64,000 nucleotides of DNA from NCBI RefSeq assembly GCF_000182925.2, contig NC_026504.1, positions 1,240,001 to 1,304,000 of the forward strand. Reading direction: 5' to 3'. This DNA comes from Neurospora crassa OR74A (Eukaryota > Ascomycota > Sordariomycetes > Sordariales > Sordariaceae). Below the pieces are notes generated by a model. That model worked only from the letters and a program-made list of their open reading frames with translations. It was not told the origin of the DNA and did not search any database. A program made the translations under genes and the position numbers. Each line of letters opens with the position of its first letter. Position 1 is the stretch's first letter. This document shows, one piece after another, positions 27,351-37,617 of this stretch.

Positions 27351-30051
27351 ATGGATCTTCGTCACTTCTTCGTTACCTTCCTCTTCGTCGTCTGCGCGTG
27401 GGCGGCCAAAAACACCGACGAGGTCCGTGAGTTCATCTACGATAATCGGGATAATAGAACCGTACTGAACGAGAAGCCCGCTCCGCCATGGGTGAGTTCG
27501 CCAACCGTCCGGGGTACCGGTGATATCATCATATCATGCTTGGTGACCTTGATTGCCTGCGCCTACACTGCTATTCATCCGACTGTACCACCTGGAGGCT
27601 CTGGCAAAAGGAGCTTCACGTTGATCAAAGCCGCCCTGGTGCTGGTGGCACTTATGTGTCCCGAGGCCGTGTTCGCACTTGCTTTCCAGGAGTATCTTGA
27701 CGCCCGAAGACTGAAGAAGACGCTCAAGGGAATCATCAAGGATGGCAATAAGGTATGCGAACAAAGACTTACTTGATATGAGTAAAAGTGCTAACCCTTC
27801 GTGCAGGAGGCCCTGGCCATAGTCGAGAAAATCACCAAAACCACAGAGAAAGGCAACAAGGTATACGAACGGAAAGACCTACTCAACATGAGTAAAGATG
27901 CTAACCCCTCGCATAGGAGGCACTGGCCATGGCCTTATTCAACAAAATCATCAAGACTAAAGAGAAAGGCGATGAGGTATGCGAAGGGAAAGACCTGCTT
28001 GACGTGAGTATAGGTGCTGACCCTGCGTATAGGAGGCCCTGGCCTTACGCGGTAAAATCATTAATAGCAAAGAGAAAGGCAATGAGGTATGCGAACAGAA
28101 AAACCTACGACGTAAGCATAGACGCTAACCCATCGAATAGGAATTCCTCGCCATGGTCGATGAACTTATCGAGGCCATAGAGAAAGGCAATAAGGTACGC
28201 GGACGGAAAGACCTACTTGACGTGAGTAAAGTTGCTAACCCTTCGTGTAGGAGGCCCTGGCCATGGTCGATATGAAGTTCTGTTACTTCGTTGTCATGGG
28301 TGGCCTGCAGGTCGACATCTCCGACATCAAACCGTCAGACCATGTCCAATTTTACTTCCATGGCCACAACATGCCCTCAACGCTTCCTCTCTCAGCCGAC
28401 GGAGTGATTGAGCTGGCCAAGCTGGGGTCCGGGTACCTGGAAAAACTCCTGGTTGAGCCCACCGTGATAGAAGACAAAAGCAAAGGGGCATTGGTGCAAA
28501 AGTGCGTAGTTCTCGTCCAAGTCACTTGGATGGGAATTCAGTGCATTGCCAGAAAAGCTGCGGGGTACCCCGTTTCTCTTTTGGAATTGCACACCTTTGG
28601 CCACGTTCTGGTTGCAATGTTACTATACCTGTGTTGGTTAAAAGTGAGTTTGCCTCTTCATACGTGGATTTCGTCCCTTTTTCCGACAAGCATCCCCGCT
28701 GATTTGTGACTGACTAACACGCCCACAGAAACCCCTTGACGTGCGACAACCAGTCTTCGTTAACCCTGCCGACTTCAAAGACGAGCCAACTAGAGAAGGC
28801 TTTCAAGATGCATTAGCACTCATGGTTCAGGAACAGTTCTGTGACCTACAAAACCTCACTGGCTTCCTAAACTTGAAGTGGAAACAAGAAAAGCTGGACA
28901 AATCGAAGGCATCCAGGGCAGAGGATGATCCGAACTCTGTCAAGCAAAAGACATCCCAGATTGTCATCAATCAAGTGGCCCAAGAATCGACGCCTCAGCC
29001 TACTCCAGCAGACGAACCTGATCAGTACATGGGACCCGGAAAGTCAACAACAGGCTCACAGGATTCAGTCATGTCAGTTCCAAAAATCAAGGAAGTAGAC
29101 GTACCGTCCGGGAATCCGGAAACCTTCGATCTGGGTATTAATCAGTATCTTCCATGTGGATTCGGCCACATGCCCGTGTCCCAGAAGCCGAACTGGAAAT
29201 GTATTTGGACTGGTGCGGATAACTGGCTAGTTGACTTGAGGAAGGCGTCCGGCTTCGACCGCAGAAAAGAAGACGATCTTCCAATCCGTCTCACCCGGGC
29301 CGATCGTTGCCGCGCAGAAAGAGCAGCGAGACACATCAAGGTTGTTGAGGAACTGTACCGCATCGATCCAGTCGAGCAACCAGAGCCCTACGCTTACAAA
29401 AGACATGGATCGTCAGGCCACCATTGTCGGTATACCGACCGTGGATACAGGCGGGGGTTCCAAACTCTTAGGTTTGAGGTCGACAAACTCAATCCACTTG
29501 CTGTCAACCAGAATGGTGGAGCTCAACGTGACAGCGAAAACTCCAACCCGGAAACCATTGATGCCAATCGCCGGAGACTACTCGAGGAAGTCACTCCCAG
29601 ACTCATCGTACAGTACGCCGCCTTCCTGGACGCCACCTTCAGCGGCTTCAGCAAAACAAGCTACTTCGTCTGCGTCATGGTCGGTGCCTCCGTTGGCGCT
29701 GTCCACCTAGCAGCCTGGGACTCCGTCTTTCCTACAAGAGTGGAGAGCATCATTTGGAGGATAGCGAGTCTCCTGATGATGGCTACCGTTCCTGTTGGTC
29801 TGATCTATCGCTTTCAAATTATCTTTATTCAGCGGTATAACTTCCAGAATTTCCGGCTGGGTTATCAGACATCCCATGTTTGGCGCGTTGGGTTCCTCGC
29901 CGCATGGTATTTCTTTTTGATTATAATATCCATAGTGGTGTTCGTTACTGTGCGGGGGTATCTCATTGTGGAATCGTTTATCAGTGTTCGCTATATGGCT
30001 TATGGTGTTTACTTTGTTCCGGACTGGCTGCAGATCTTCCCACACATCTGA
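27351..30051 (+). CDS. fungal multi-pass membrane protein with a tandem mini-exon array
   Basis: I read eight exons: 27351-27752, 27807-27860, 27917-27976, 28033-28086, 28141-28194, 28251-28643, 28729-30051 plus their junctions, all phase 0, giving 797 residues (seven coding blocks in total). A signal peptide (MDLRHFFVTFLFVVCAWA) is followed by a conserved VRGTGDIIISCLVTLIACAY membrane segment and a second at ALVLVALMCPEAVFAL. Then come four 18-20-residue helical units of the type EALAxVxxIxxxKEKGN(K/E), each a separate mini-exon between near-identical introns. The rest has the conserved FCYFVVMGGLQVD and RKAAGYPVSLLELHTFGHV blocks, a hydrophilic middle, and C-terminal membrane segments ending in RYMAYGVYFVPDWLQIFPHI. 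This is a large uncharacterised ascomycete family (recognised by pattern). Function unknown. Confidence 0.85.
27753..28250 (+). repeat. tandem intron/mini-exon array (five introns, four mini-exons)
   Basis: Introns are 27753-27806 (54), 27861-27916 (56), 27977-28032 (56), 28087-28140 (54) and 28195-28250 (56). Each begins GTATGCGAA or a close variant, carries GCTAACCC or GCTGACCC 20-22 nt from its end, and ends (C/T)AG. Introns 2 and 5 match at 46 of 56 positions, and nine of the ten differences are transitions. The intervening exons are 54, 60, 54 and 54 nt and begin GAGGCCCTGGCC or a variant. The exon after the last intron starts with the same words, so the repeated unit is one intron plus one exon, 108-116 bp. 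Confidence 0.9.
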
Positions 30052-30533
30052 GTAAGCAGTGTCATTTGGGGGGGTTGGGTCTGGTGGTTATGGATTTGGA
30101 ATTTTCGACTGGTGTTCGTGTTCGCGAGTTGTTGGTTTACCCTGGGCAAATAATGTCATACTTTAGTGCGGGACAAAGTCCTTCATATGACCGGGGCAAG
30201 GTGCTTCCATCTGTCAGGGTCGTTTGTCGCAGGACGTCTGGTGATACGGAAGGTGGTGGTTATGCTCAGAGTCTGCTACTATAAGCTTGCTGTGGGTAAA
30301 ACAGCGCGCTCACTTGTATGCAAAAGAATAAGCAACCACCGATGATAGCCTTTCATCCTGTTTGCATCAGCTTAGTTGCTAGGCTCTAGTGCCATGGCAA
30401 GGCCGGATCGACATTCGAGCTCCATATCCAGCTATAGTCCTGCGCACCGTTAGTTTGCTGTCCAAGGCTGCCAGCAACTACGCGCCCATCGGTGACGGAG
30501 TCGCTGTGCGATTCAAGAAAAGCTGCGTTCATG
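30052..30533. other. short intergenic region between convergent genes
   Basis: This holds the 3' flanks of the membrane-protein gene and the Zn2Cys6 regulator gene. Nothing else is visible. Confidence 0.5.
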
Positions 30534-32882
30534 TTAGAGAAATCTCACTTCGAGTAGACGTCGTATCAACTTGCCCTGTTCAAAATCAAAGAGTGCCTGT
30601 GTGGTCGCGAGATCTTCGTAGAAGCCGAAATAGGGATCCTCGGGCGTAACAAGGGGGTCCTGTGTTACGAGCATATCTACCGCTTGTGCTTGACCTCTTT
30701 GCATCGATGCTGAAGCATAAGAGGGGCCACTCTCTGGCGCGTCGTGTTCGTTGCACCCAGCAGACGCACGAGAGGCTGCGGCAACCTCCTGTCTAGCCTC
30801 GATCTCAACACGCGGCGGGTCTGGAAGAAGCGGTACGTTCAACATCTCATCCCTCTCCTTCTGCAACACAAGCGACATCAGTTTCTTCGAGACAGTCAAG
30901 CCTTGTGAAGTGACGATGCTCTTGCCTGTGAGTCGGGACTGCATCTCCATCAACCGTCGAAGTCCCATTTTACAGTCATGGGATGTTTGGCTCATCATAT
31001 TGAGGCTAGCTAAGATGGACAGTGTGATGGCAGCCGTCAAAAGATGCAGGCAGATGAACGCGACAGCATACGTAGCTCCGGCGTCGTGCACAAGAGGCAG
31101 GGAGCAAATGTCGGAGATCTGTAATGCAGCAGTCTGGCATGCTCGGACGGATGCTTGGCACGGGTCTGAACAGTCTGGCGGAGGAGGCGCGTTAGCCTGA
31201 TGACTGTCTGGCAGTGCTAACCTATATTTCAACAAAGGTCTGTGGACGAGGATCCTTGCGTTCTCGAAAGCAAGCTTCAGAGAGAGTGTCTGTAGGGGAA
31301 AAAGGTAGTGGAAGCATGCTCTTGAACATGGCCCGGCGGCGCCAGCAAGATAGTCTCGGCAAGGCGCCACCGCACCCACTGGCATTTGGTCCAAATGTAG
31401 CTGCTGAGGAAGCTCCAAACGCCATGCATCTAGCTTCCGGTCGAGGAGGGCTACACGTTCGACTAGTGTGCGCATGCGATCCGAGGTGTTTGTGCGGCGA
31501 GCTGGTTTCTGTGGAGGACTTCGGTCGCCCAGGCTATACAGCTTCAGTAATGCCGTCCGCACGATGATCGATAGTCGTACTATAGCGACCTTGTACGAAA
31601 GCAAGGTTGCCTGGCCCGTGATACGCCGCTCATGTGCATCCCACGTCGGATCTGCGGATCTGACAGGGTATTGATGGAGCAGCTCTATATCGCAATCGTC
31701 GTCGTTGATACTCAGCGGGTAACCATACAGCATAGAGCAGAAGGCTTCGATCTCGTATACAGCCCACCAGCATCGCTTCCTCGATTCCTCTGCGCGTTGC
31801 CTGGGGTCGTCCAGGTCGGGAACTGCCACTGTTTGCTGGCTCGATCTACGATGCAGTTTTAATGCCTGAGCGATACGCAGAGCCCACCCGCAGACGGGCC
31901 AAGCTAGCTGAGGCTGTCCATGGTACAGATAATAGCTGCCTAGGAGGACGCAAGTTTGGACCGCCTCCAACGAGCCCTCAGCCGCGATGTCCAGAAGTCC
32001 TGTACGTAGCGGTCTGAGCAGGCGCTCCTGAAGCAAAAGAGTTTCTTCGCCAAGACGTGACAGCGTCGCCGTCTGACTCGGATCCAGGTAGCTCAGGCTA
32101 AGAATACAGACGGCGAGGTAAACACTCAAGAAAGCCGTTGGGACGCTTCGACATTGCGACGCCGTTCGGGTCTCATCGTACAGTTGCTGAGCTTGGAGTC
32201 GAAAGTCGCTCTGGTGGAACACAAGCACGAACCAGTGGATCCGGTCAAAGTAGTTGTTCACGAGCATAGTAGCGATGTCGGGGGCGGGCAAAGCGGACAG
32301 CATCCCCTGCCTTGTAGCGTTAGTCTCGGTAGCATGCGTCTGACCTCCGCGCTGTCCCAAAGGCGTGTCCGACGCTGAGCTTTGAGATGTACCGTCTTCC
32401 AGATCATGGCGAGGGGCCGAAAACGCCGAGACTTCTGCCGCATCTGGTGAGGTCGTGTTATGCTGCTGGAAAGCCTTGGGCGCACGTTAGCGTGACAAGC
32501 TACAGCCTGGTCGTAGTTCTCACCTCGTCCAGGTACATTGACGACGCAGAGGAAACGGCTTCGGATGGTCGCCCGTGAGCCGCCGAGACTTCTGCTGAAT
32601 CATTACGACGACGAGCCTTCTTTGCTGGTCGGCCGGCTTCGTGGGTTTTCCACGTCGTTGGCTTGACGGGGGTGACACAGGTTACGTTTGCTCGGGTACA
32701 GAGTGTGCAAGGGCGACGAATATCGCACTGTTTGAGGACGAACATCGATGGCTCACATGGTTAATAGGTAGTGTACTCACTGCAGGTGCAAGAGGGGGTC
32801 ATGCCTTCAGCTTCTGTTGGCGGCAGCGTTGACAGGCGCGTGGCACTCTTCCGGCATTGTTCCTCAAGGTTGGTCGCTGCAT
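30534..32882 (-). CDS. Zn2Cys6 fungal transcription factor with fungal_trans domain
   Basis: Exons 32882-32805, 32727-32524 and 32474-30534 give 740 residues. The zinc cluster spans the first junction: CQRCRQQKLK is in exon 1 and CDIRRPCTLCTRANVTC in exon 2, giving C-x2-C-x6-C-x5-C-x2-C-x6-C. The first intron (77 nt) appears to use a GC donor (AAG|GCATGA) because the normal frame stops three bases later. Intron 2 is 49 nt (GTGAGA, GCTAAC, CAAG). The long exon carries the fungal-specific middle homology domain: LVNNYFDRIHWFVLVFHQSDF, then ETCVLLGSYYLYHGQPQLAW-like and LKLHR segments with WWAVYEIEAFCSMLYGYPLSI. Such proteins are nuclear regulators that bind CGG-containing sites. The target pathway is unknown. 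A dead transposon lies 140 bp upstream of the start. Confidence 0.88.
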
Positions 32883-33022
32883 CGCGCCGGCTACAGTGGG
32901 CGGATGTATGTACGGCGAGGAGCGTGTTGTGTCAAGAGGAACTTTTCCCGGCGGAATTGAAGCTGCTGAAGTGGATGACGTTGCGACAGTTTGACATACG
33001 TCAGCTTCGTTCGTTCCTTCTA

Positions 33023-33067
33023 AACGTCACGACCCCAACCCCGGTCACTCCCCTCCCTCGGTCGCAT
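33023..33067 (+). repeat. left terminal inverted repeat of the pogo-like element
   Basis: About 45 bp that pair with the reverse complement of 34859-34903, roughly 34 of 43 aligned positions matching. Differences are largely C/T and A/G. Confidence 0.85.
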
Positions 33068-33149
33068 CCCCCACACCGCCATTTCCCCATACAACCGGAT
33101 ACCCTCATTCTTTCAACAACAACAACTCGACCAAAACACCCTCAATTTA

Positions 33150-34779
33150 ACTCGTTTCTATCGCAATAGCTTCATCTTTACTCAATCAAACGATCTCTAA
33201 GGTCCGTAATAGACTTTCCCAGCGTACAACAGCCAAAAAGTATAGTGTACCCTAATCCACTATCTCCAACCGCATACGAAGCACTCCCTCCCTTCGTACA
33301 ACCAAAATACCCCAACAATAGCTATCCCCCGCCCAAGAATCCTTCTTATACAAATGGATATTGAATAAAGAGAAGGCTAGCCAGGCTCCCAACCGTCGTC
33401 AAGTATCAAGGATCGCGACATCGATATTAAAAAAAGGAGGTAACAATAACAAGCTGGACGCCCGTTAGATCAATCGGTTCCTGGCACGCAACCCCGATAT
33501 CAAGACCAAGCTATCCAAGCCGCTCGAATCAGCCAGAATTAGAAGGTCTACCCAAAAAACCTTTACAAAATTCTTCAACCTTCTAGAAGCCCAAATTCGA
33601 GATAAGGCCATTACACCAACCAATATCGCCAATATAAACGAATATAGGCTTTAAGAATTAGAATCTAAGGATAGCAAAGTACTTAGGACTACCCTAATAA
33701 AGAAGGTATACCTAACAACAATTAATGCGACGACTTAGGTAATTATTATTGAATATAGGATTGCTGAGGGTAAGAGGTTGATTCCTGTTGTCGTCTTTAC
33801 CGGTACAACTCTTTAAGGTTAATAGTTCCCTAATAATATAGATAATAAGCTTAAAAGCTGGAAATTTAATAGCTTATTGAGTAGCTAGAGCAATTTAAGG
33901 ATCGCTCTACGCTAGTTAAAGGAGGTTTACCTTCTTAAGACCTAGATAAATAACGGTTAGCGCCTTCTTATACTAAATAAATATTTAAATTATCTATCTA
34001 ATAATTTTATTATTGAAGTATTTCAACACCGTATTCAACTACTCTTTTTACCTCCCTATACTTCTCATAAAATTCAACCGCTTAACCGCTCTGTCTTTTT
34101 AGCAATAAAATCGTATTTTAGAGACTCAACGAAGAATTATACCAGCTTTCCAGTATTTGCACCAATAAATAAACAACGGTTCCTTAAGTATTATTAAGAA
34201 GTATTACGACTAGGCGTGAGCTCTAGAAACTTCAGATTAGGGTTTAAAAAGATTGGGATATAGCTAATAAATAGATCCGCTATTATTAACGACCCCGAAG
34301 CTATCCTTAACGACGGTACCTTGCCCGCCGTCCCTAACGAACCAATCCGGGCCACAACGCCGCCGATAACAGCCCTTATCAACCAGGACGTTATCTTCCA
34401 AACCCCCCAAAAATCTAAGGATATCCATAAGGGCATTAGCAATAAGATATTTAATTTTACTTGTACTATTAGGAAGGTGTTAATAAAATCAATTAAAGCT
34501 TTTAATATAAAGAACGCTAAACTCGCTATAAAAGACTACCAAATTCGATATCTATAAAATCAATTAGCTTCCCAAAAGCCCAGATTTAAAAGGAAGGTTA
34601 AAGAAGGGGGTAATAATAGATTTGCAAGGGTAGAAGAGATCTTAAAAGCTCGTAATGCCTCAAAGGAGGCTGCCCCCAAGCGAAGGAGGGTTACTACGGT
34701 AACGACGGCACCACCGCTGTAAGAGTTAGGGAGAGCCCTCCAGCCAATACTCTATATCATTGAGGAGCATCAAGAATAA
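33150..34779 (+). pseudogene. pogo/Fot-type transposase relic
   Basis: Read in a single frame from about 33181 to 34779, the relic shows an N-terminal psq-type helix-turn-helix (RLSQRTTAKKYSVP), a CENP-B-type HTH ending in RFLARNPDIKTK, DDE-domain landmarks (TKFFNLLE, IIIEYRIAEGKRLIPVV) and the highly typical LPPYTSHKIQPLNRSVF. A basic, disordered tail follows. About sixteen premature stops interrupt it, all TAA or TAG and none TGA. No frameshift was found in 1.6 kb. Many stops fall where Trp or Gln is expected, for example before INRFLARNP, which is what C-to-T change on either strand gives. It cannot make a working enzyme. Confidence 0.88.
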
Positions 34780-34858
34780 GATTATGATATTTTGAACTAT
34801 TAAAATCGTTGCAAAAGTAGCCAGTTTGCAATGCTATCTGGCTTCTGGTGATGAAGTT

Positions 34859-34903
34859 ACATGACCGAGGGTGGGGGGTGACCGGGGTTGAGGTCACAAC
34901 GTG
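34859..34903 (-). repeat. right terminal inverted repeat of the pogo-like element
   Basis: The inverted partner of 33023-33067, immediately followed by the TA target duplication at 34904-34905. Confidence 0.85.
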
Positions 34904-34905
34904 TA

Positions 34906-35376
34906 GCCGTTGAGTGGACCCTACAAGTGCAACCAGGTTTCTGGCGTTGCTCACGGTTAGAGGTATGGGTAGAGTAGAAGGGAGTGGATTGGTTGATCAG
35001 GCTAACTAACGGTTTCTCGCCGTGGCCACTGGTTAAATACTGCTGCAAAGCCCACCAAAATCCTTGCACCCCATAGCACCTTCCACAAGCAAGCAGACGA
35101 CCAATACTTAGCGGCAGATGAACAGATAGTCCCTCCACACACAAATACACACACCCTGGGCATATACATAGGAGAATCTCTATATAAGGATCTCTGCGTG
35201 TTCAAGCTCGCTCTATCTATCGACACTACTCTAAACTAGCCAACCCGCACAAACACTGCCAACATCATAGACATCACAGGCACCCGCAGCAGTCTCTCCT
35301 GCGCAACTTGAGTCCAACAACCTTACGCGTGCGCCACACATGCGAGACCCCCGAGCTACATTCACCCAACACCTCT
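34906..35376. other. intergenic region between transposon and deoC
   Basis: The 3' flank of the aldolase gene; no feature recognised. Confidence 0.5.
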
Positions 35377-36174
35377 CTAGTATCCTCCCAATGATGAGTC
35401 GGCCATGGGCTTAAAGTGGACGCGCGATGGCTCGTCCGTAATGCCCCTCGACGCCGCCTCTTCCATGATCGCCACAGTAGCAGTCGCTCCGATCCGAGTG
35501 ACGCCGAGCGACATAACATGTAGCACATCGTCCAGTGTGCGAACGCCACCAGCTGCCTTCACTTGAACCTCAGGCTTGGAATGCTGTCTCATCAGCTTGA
35601 GATGCGGGACAGTAGCACCCGCATATGTATACAGTCCGTTTGACTGCTTGACGAAGCCGTACCCTGTCGACGTCTTGACAAAGGCGACGCCAACTTCAGA
35701 GCAGATCTGGCACAGCCGGATGATATGACGCTCCTCGAGATAGTCATTCTCGAAAATGACCTTGAGGATGGCCCCGTGCTGCACAACGGCTTCGTTGATC
35801 TGCTTGATCTCATCAGCCACGTACTCCCAGTCGCCGCCCAGGGCCTTGCCGATGTTGATGACCATGTCTATCTCTTTGCCTCCTTCCGATGCAGCTCTGG
35901 TGGCCTCAAAGACTTTGACTTCAGTGGTGCTGTTGCCATGCGGGAAGCCAATGACGGGGCAGACCAGGACGTCCGATCCGGCCAACGCTTCTTTCGCCCG
36001 CGATATGAGGTAAGGCTTCACGCACGCGGTAGCAACGCCATACTTCTTTGCGATTTCGAGGCCAGCGTCGATGTCAGCATCGGTCATGGTCGGATGCAGC
36101 AGCGAGTGGTCGATCATCTTGGCCACGTCCTTCAGAGTGACGGAAATGGAATTGGGGGGAGTGGTGTCGGCCAT
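35377..36174 (-). CDS. deoC: deoxyribose-phosphate aldolase
   Basis: A 265-residue intronless class I aldolase that splits 2-deoxy-D-ribose 5-phosphate into acetaldehyde and glyceraldehyde 3-phosphate, the last step of deoxynucleoside breakdown. The Schiff-base lysine is K167 in VKTSTGYG. The proton-relay lysine is K206 in VKAAGGVR, and the acidic partner is D103 in EIDMVINIG. The N-terminus has the family pattern MIDHSLLHPTMTDADI. I chose the ATG at 36174 (MADTTPPNS), which matches the family; the frame stays open upstream to 36330, but that part looks like leader sequence. It is divergent from a DUF218 gene. The whole domain is present and no key residue is missing. Confidence 0.96.
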   Translation of the reverse strand: MADTTPPNSISVTLKDVAKMIDHSLLHPTMTDADIDAGLEIAKKYGVATACVKPYLISRAKEALAGSDVLVCPVIGFPHGNSTTEVKVFEATRAASEGGKEIDMVINIGKALGGDWEYVADEIKQINEAVVQHGAILKVIFENDYLEERHIIRLCQICSEVGVAFVKTSTGYGFVKQSNGLYTYAGATVPHLKLMRQHSKPEVQVKAAGGVRTLDDVLHVMSLGVTRIGATATVAIMEEAASRGITDEPSRVHFKPMADSSLGGY

Positions 36175-36813
36175 GGTCGCGGGGAAGAGGAATAAATTGC
36201 CGAAGCAAGTGGGTTCTCTGGACGCGAACTTTGTAATCTGGAAAAGGAGGCAAGTATAATTGATATAGGGATTGAGACTCAGGATATCGGTGTCGTCTAC
36301 ATCGCGAACGAACCTAGATTTATATACCAAGCCCGAGCCTTTGTTCCGCCCATATCACATCGCACTCTTTCGACGCGAAAAGGCCATCCCGGTGGCTGTT
36401 TCTTCGTCCAAGCTACTATGATCGCAAGTTCCGGCGGAACTGTATACTATGGTATTGTGGGTAAGTTGAAACCCGTGGGCCAGGTCGTTGAACACATGGT
36501 GCCCACGAAGCTTTGGCTGTGGTGGTTTGCACAAGGTACCTGACAACTCGACGCTAAGCCGATTGCAGTATACACTTCCACCGGAACTGGCGATCGCCCG
36601 CTCCGGCACACCGGACATCGGACGCCACCAATCGGAACACCAGTCGATTCGGATCGTTCCTCGTCCCGACTGCGTTGAGCGTAGCAACTCATACGTCGAC
36701 AATCACCGCACACCAGCATATACGGTCTTGGGCATACTGACTACAAAATTGCCCAGGCCCCTTCCACCATGTAGAATTCTCATCGCTGCCAACGTTGCTA
36801 CTGTTGTCTCAAG
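36175..36813. promoter_or_regulatory. bidirectional promoter region, deoC and DUF218 gene
   Basis: A 639-bp interval between two divergent start codons. It must hold both promoters. I see no obvious shared palindrome or TATA box. Confidence 0.55.
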
Positions 36814-37617
36814 ATGGATGATAATATTTCAGCAGACGTCAATATCCTATCACAGTATCTGTCTAGACCGGATGTCACCTCTCTCTCGTCTGTCGGACAG
36901 GTAGATTGCATCGTGCTATGCGTCAGCTCCGTCCTGTACAGCGCCCAAACAGTCTTCGACACCCTCGTGCGGCAGCCTAGCCTCACCAAAACCCTTGTGC
37001 TTTGCGGCGGTCTTGGCCACTCAACCGAGCTCGTACACAAGGCCGTCGCCCTTCACCCGACATTCAAGAGCATAGCTGCCGAGATCTGTGGGCTGCCCGA
37101 AGCCCAAGTCCTCCATGCTATCTGGAACTCGTTCTACGCAAGCCAGGTCGACGACCCCAGCGCTGCACCTCGGATCCTTATCGAAGATCGCTCCACGACC
37201 TGCGCTACCAACGCGTCGGAAGCGCGCAAGCTGCTCGAAGCAAGCGCGCCGCGCACCATTGTGGTCATTCAAGATCCGACCATGGTTCGACGGACGGTGG
37301 CATGCTTCGACCGTGTCTACATGGACATGGCGCAGCCCCCGACAATCCTCGGCTGTCCGATCTTTGTTCCTCGCGTAAAGCGCAGCGGTGGCGGCACTAG
37401 CGGGCAGCTGGCATACGAATCACCGCCGGTCAACGAAGCATTGATGTGGAAGATGGACCGTTTCTTGCAGCTGGTCATGGGCGAGATTCCGCGATTGAGA
37501 GATGACGAATACGGCTATGGTCCCAAGGGCAATGGCTCCATCGTCCATGTGGATATTCCCGATGAGGTTGAGCAGGCTTATACGCGGCTTGCCGGCAAGA
37601 TTGCGCATCGTAGATGA
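36814..37617 (+). CDS. DUF218 (YdcF-like) protein
   Basis: A 267-residue intronless protein. Landmarks of the DUF218 fold are present: a hydrophobic strand VDCIVLCVSSVLYSAQ, the LVLCGGLGHSTEL loop, a central ILIEDRSTTCATNASEARKLL segment (the family's acidic-Ser-Thr-Asn signature) and IVVIQDPTMVRRTVACF. E. coli YdcF binds S-adenosylmethionine; other members act on envelope or vitamin metabolites. Function in fungi is not established. There is no signal peptide or membrane segment, so it is probably cytosolic. It shares its upstream region with deoC, which may mean co-regulation. Confidence 0.85.
   Translation: MDDNISADVNILSQYLSRPDVTSLSSVGQVDCIVLCVSSVLYSAQTVFDTLVRQPSLTKTLVLCGGLGHSTELVHKAVALHPTFKSIAAEICGLPEAQVLHAIWNSFYASQVDDPSAAPRILIEDRSTTCATNASEARKLLEASAPRTIVVIQDPTMVRRTVACFDRVYMDMAQPPTILGCPIFVPRVKRSGGGTSGQLAYESPPVNEALMWKMDRFLQLVMGEIPRLRDDEYGYGPKGNGSIVHVDIPDEVEQAYTRLAGKIAHRR

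Larger units (their letters stand above)
33023..34903 (+). mobile_element. complete, RIP-decayed pogo/Fot1-type DNA transposon (Tc1-mariner superfamily)
   Basis: A 1,881-bp element flanked on both sides by TA (33021-33022 and 34904-34905), the target duplication of this superfamily. The ends form imperfect inverted repeats of about 45 bp; both contain CAACCCCGGTCA (left strand reading) and most mismatches are transitions. The interior encodes one decayed transposase frame on the plus strand. Size, TIR length, TA duplication and transposase type all agree with Fot1/pogo elements. The interior is visibly more AT-rich than its surroundings, with many TA dinucleotides, as RIP produces. Confidence 0.9.

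Noticed and set aside
27753-28250. CRISPR-like array of repeats and spacers
   Set aside because: The 'repeats' are splice-signal-bearing introns and the 'spacers' are related in-frame exons; the host is a eukaryote.
31176-31230. A third intron in the Zn2Cys6 gene (GTTAGC donor, GCTAAC branch, GCCAG acceptor)
   Set aside because: Removal of 47 nt would shift the frame away from clearly conserved downstream sequence, and no in-frame acceptor nearby fits.
33023-34903. LTR retrotransposon or virus-derived relic
   Set aside because: Inverted ends, TA duplications and the pogo-type transposase frame identify a DNA transposon; no reverse transcriptase or direct repeats are seen.
36175-36330. N-terminal extension of deoxyribose-phosphate aldolase
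   Set aside because: The frame is open but the 52 added residues are unlike the family, while the ATG at 36174 gives the normal start.
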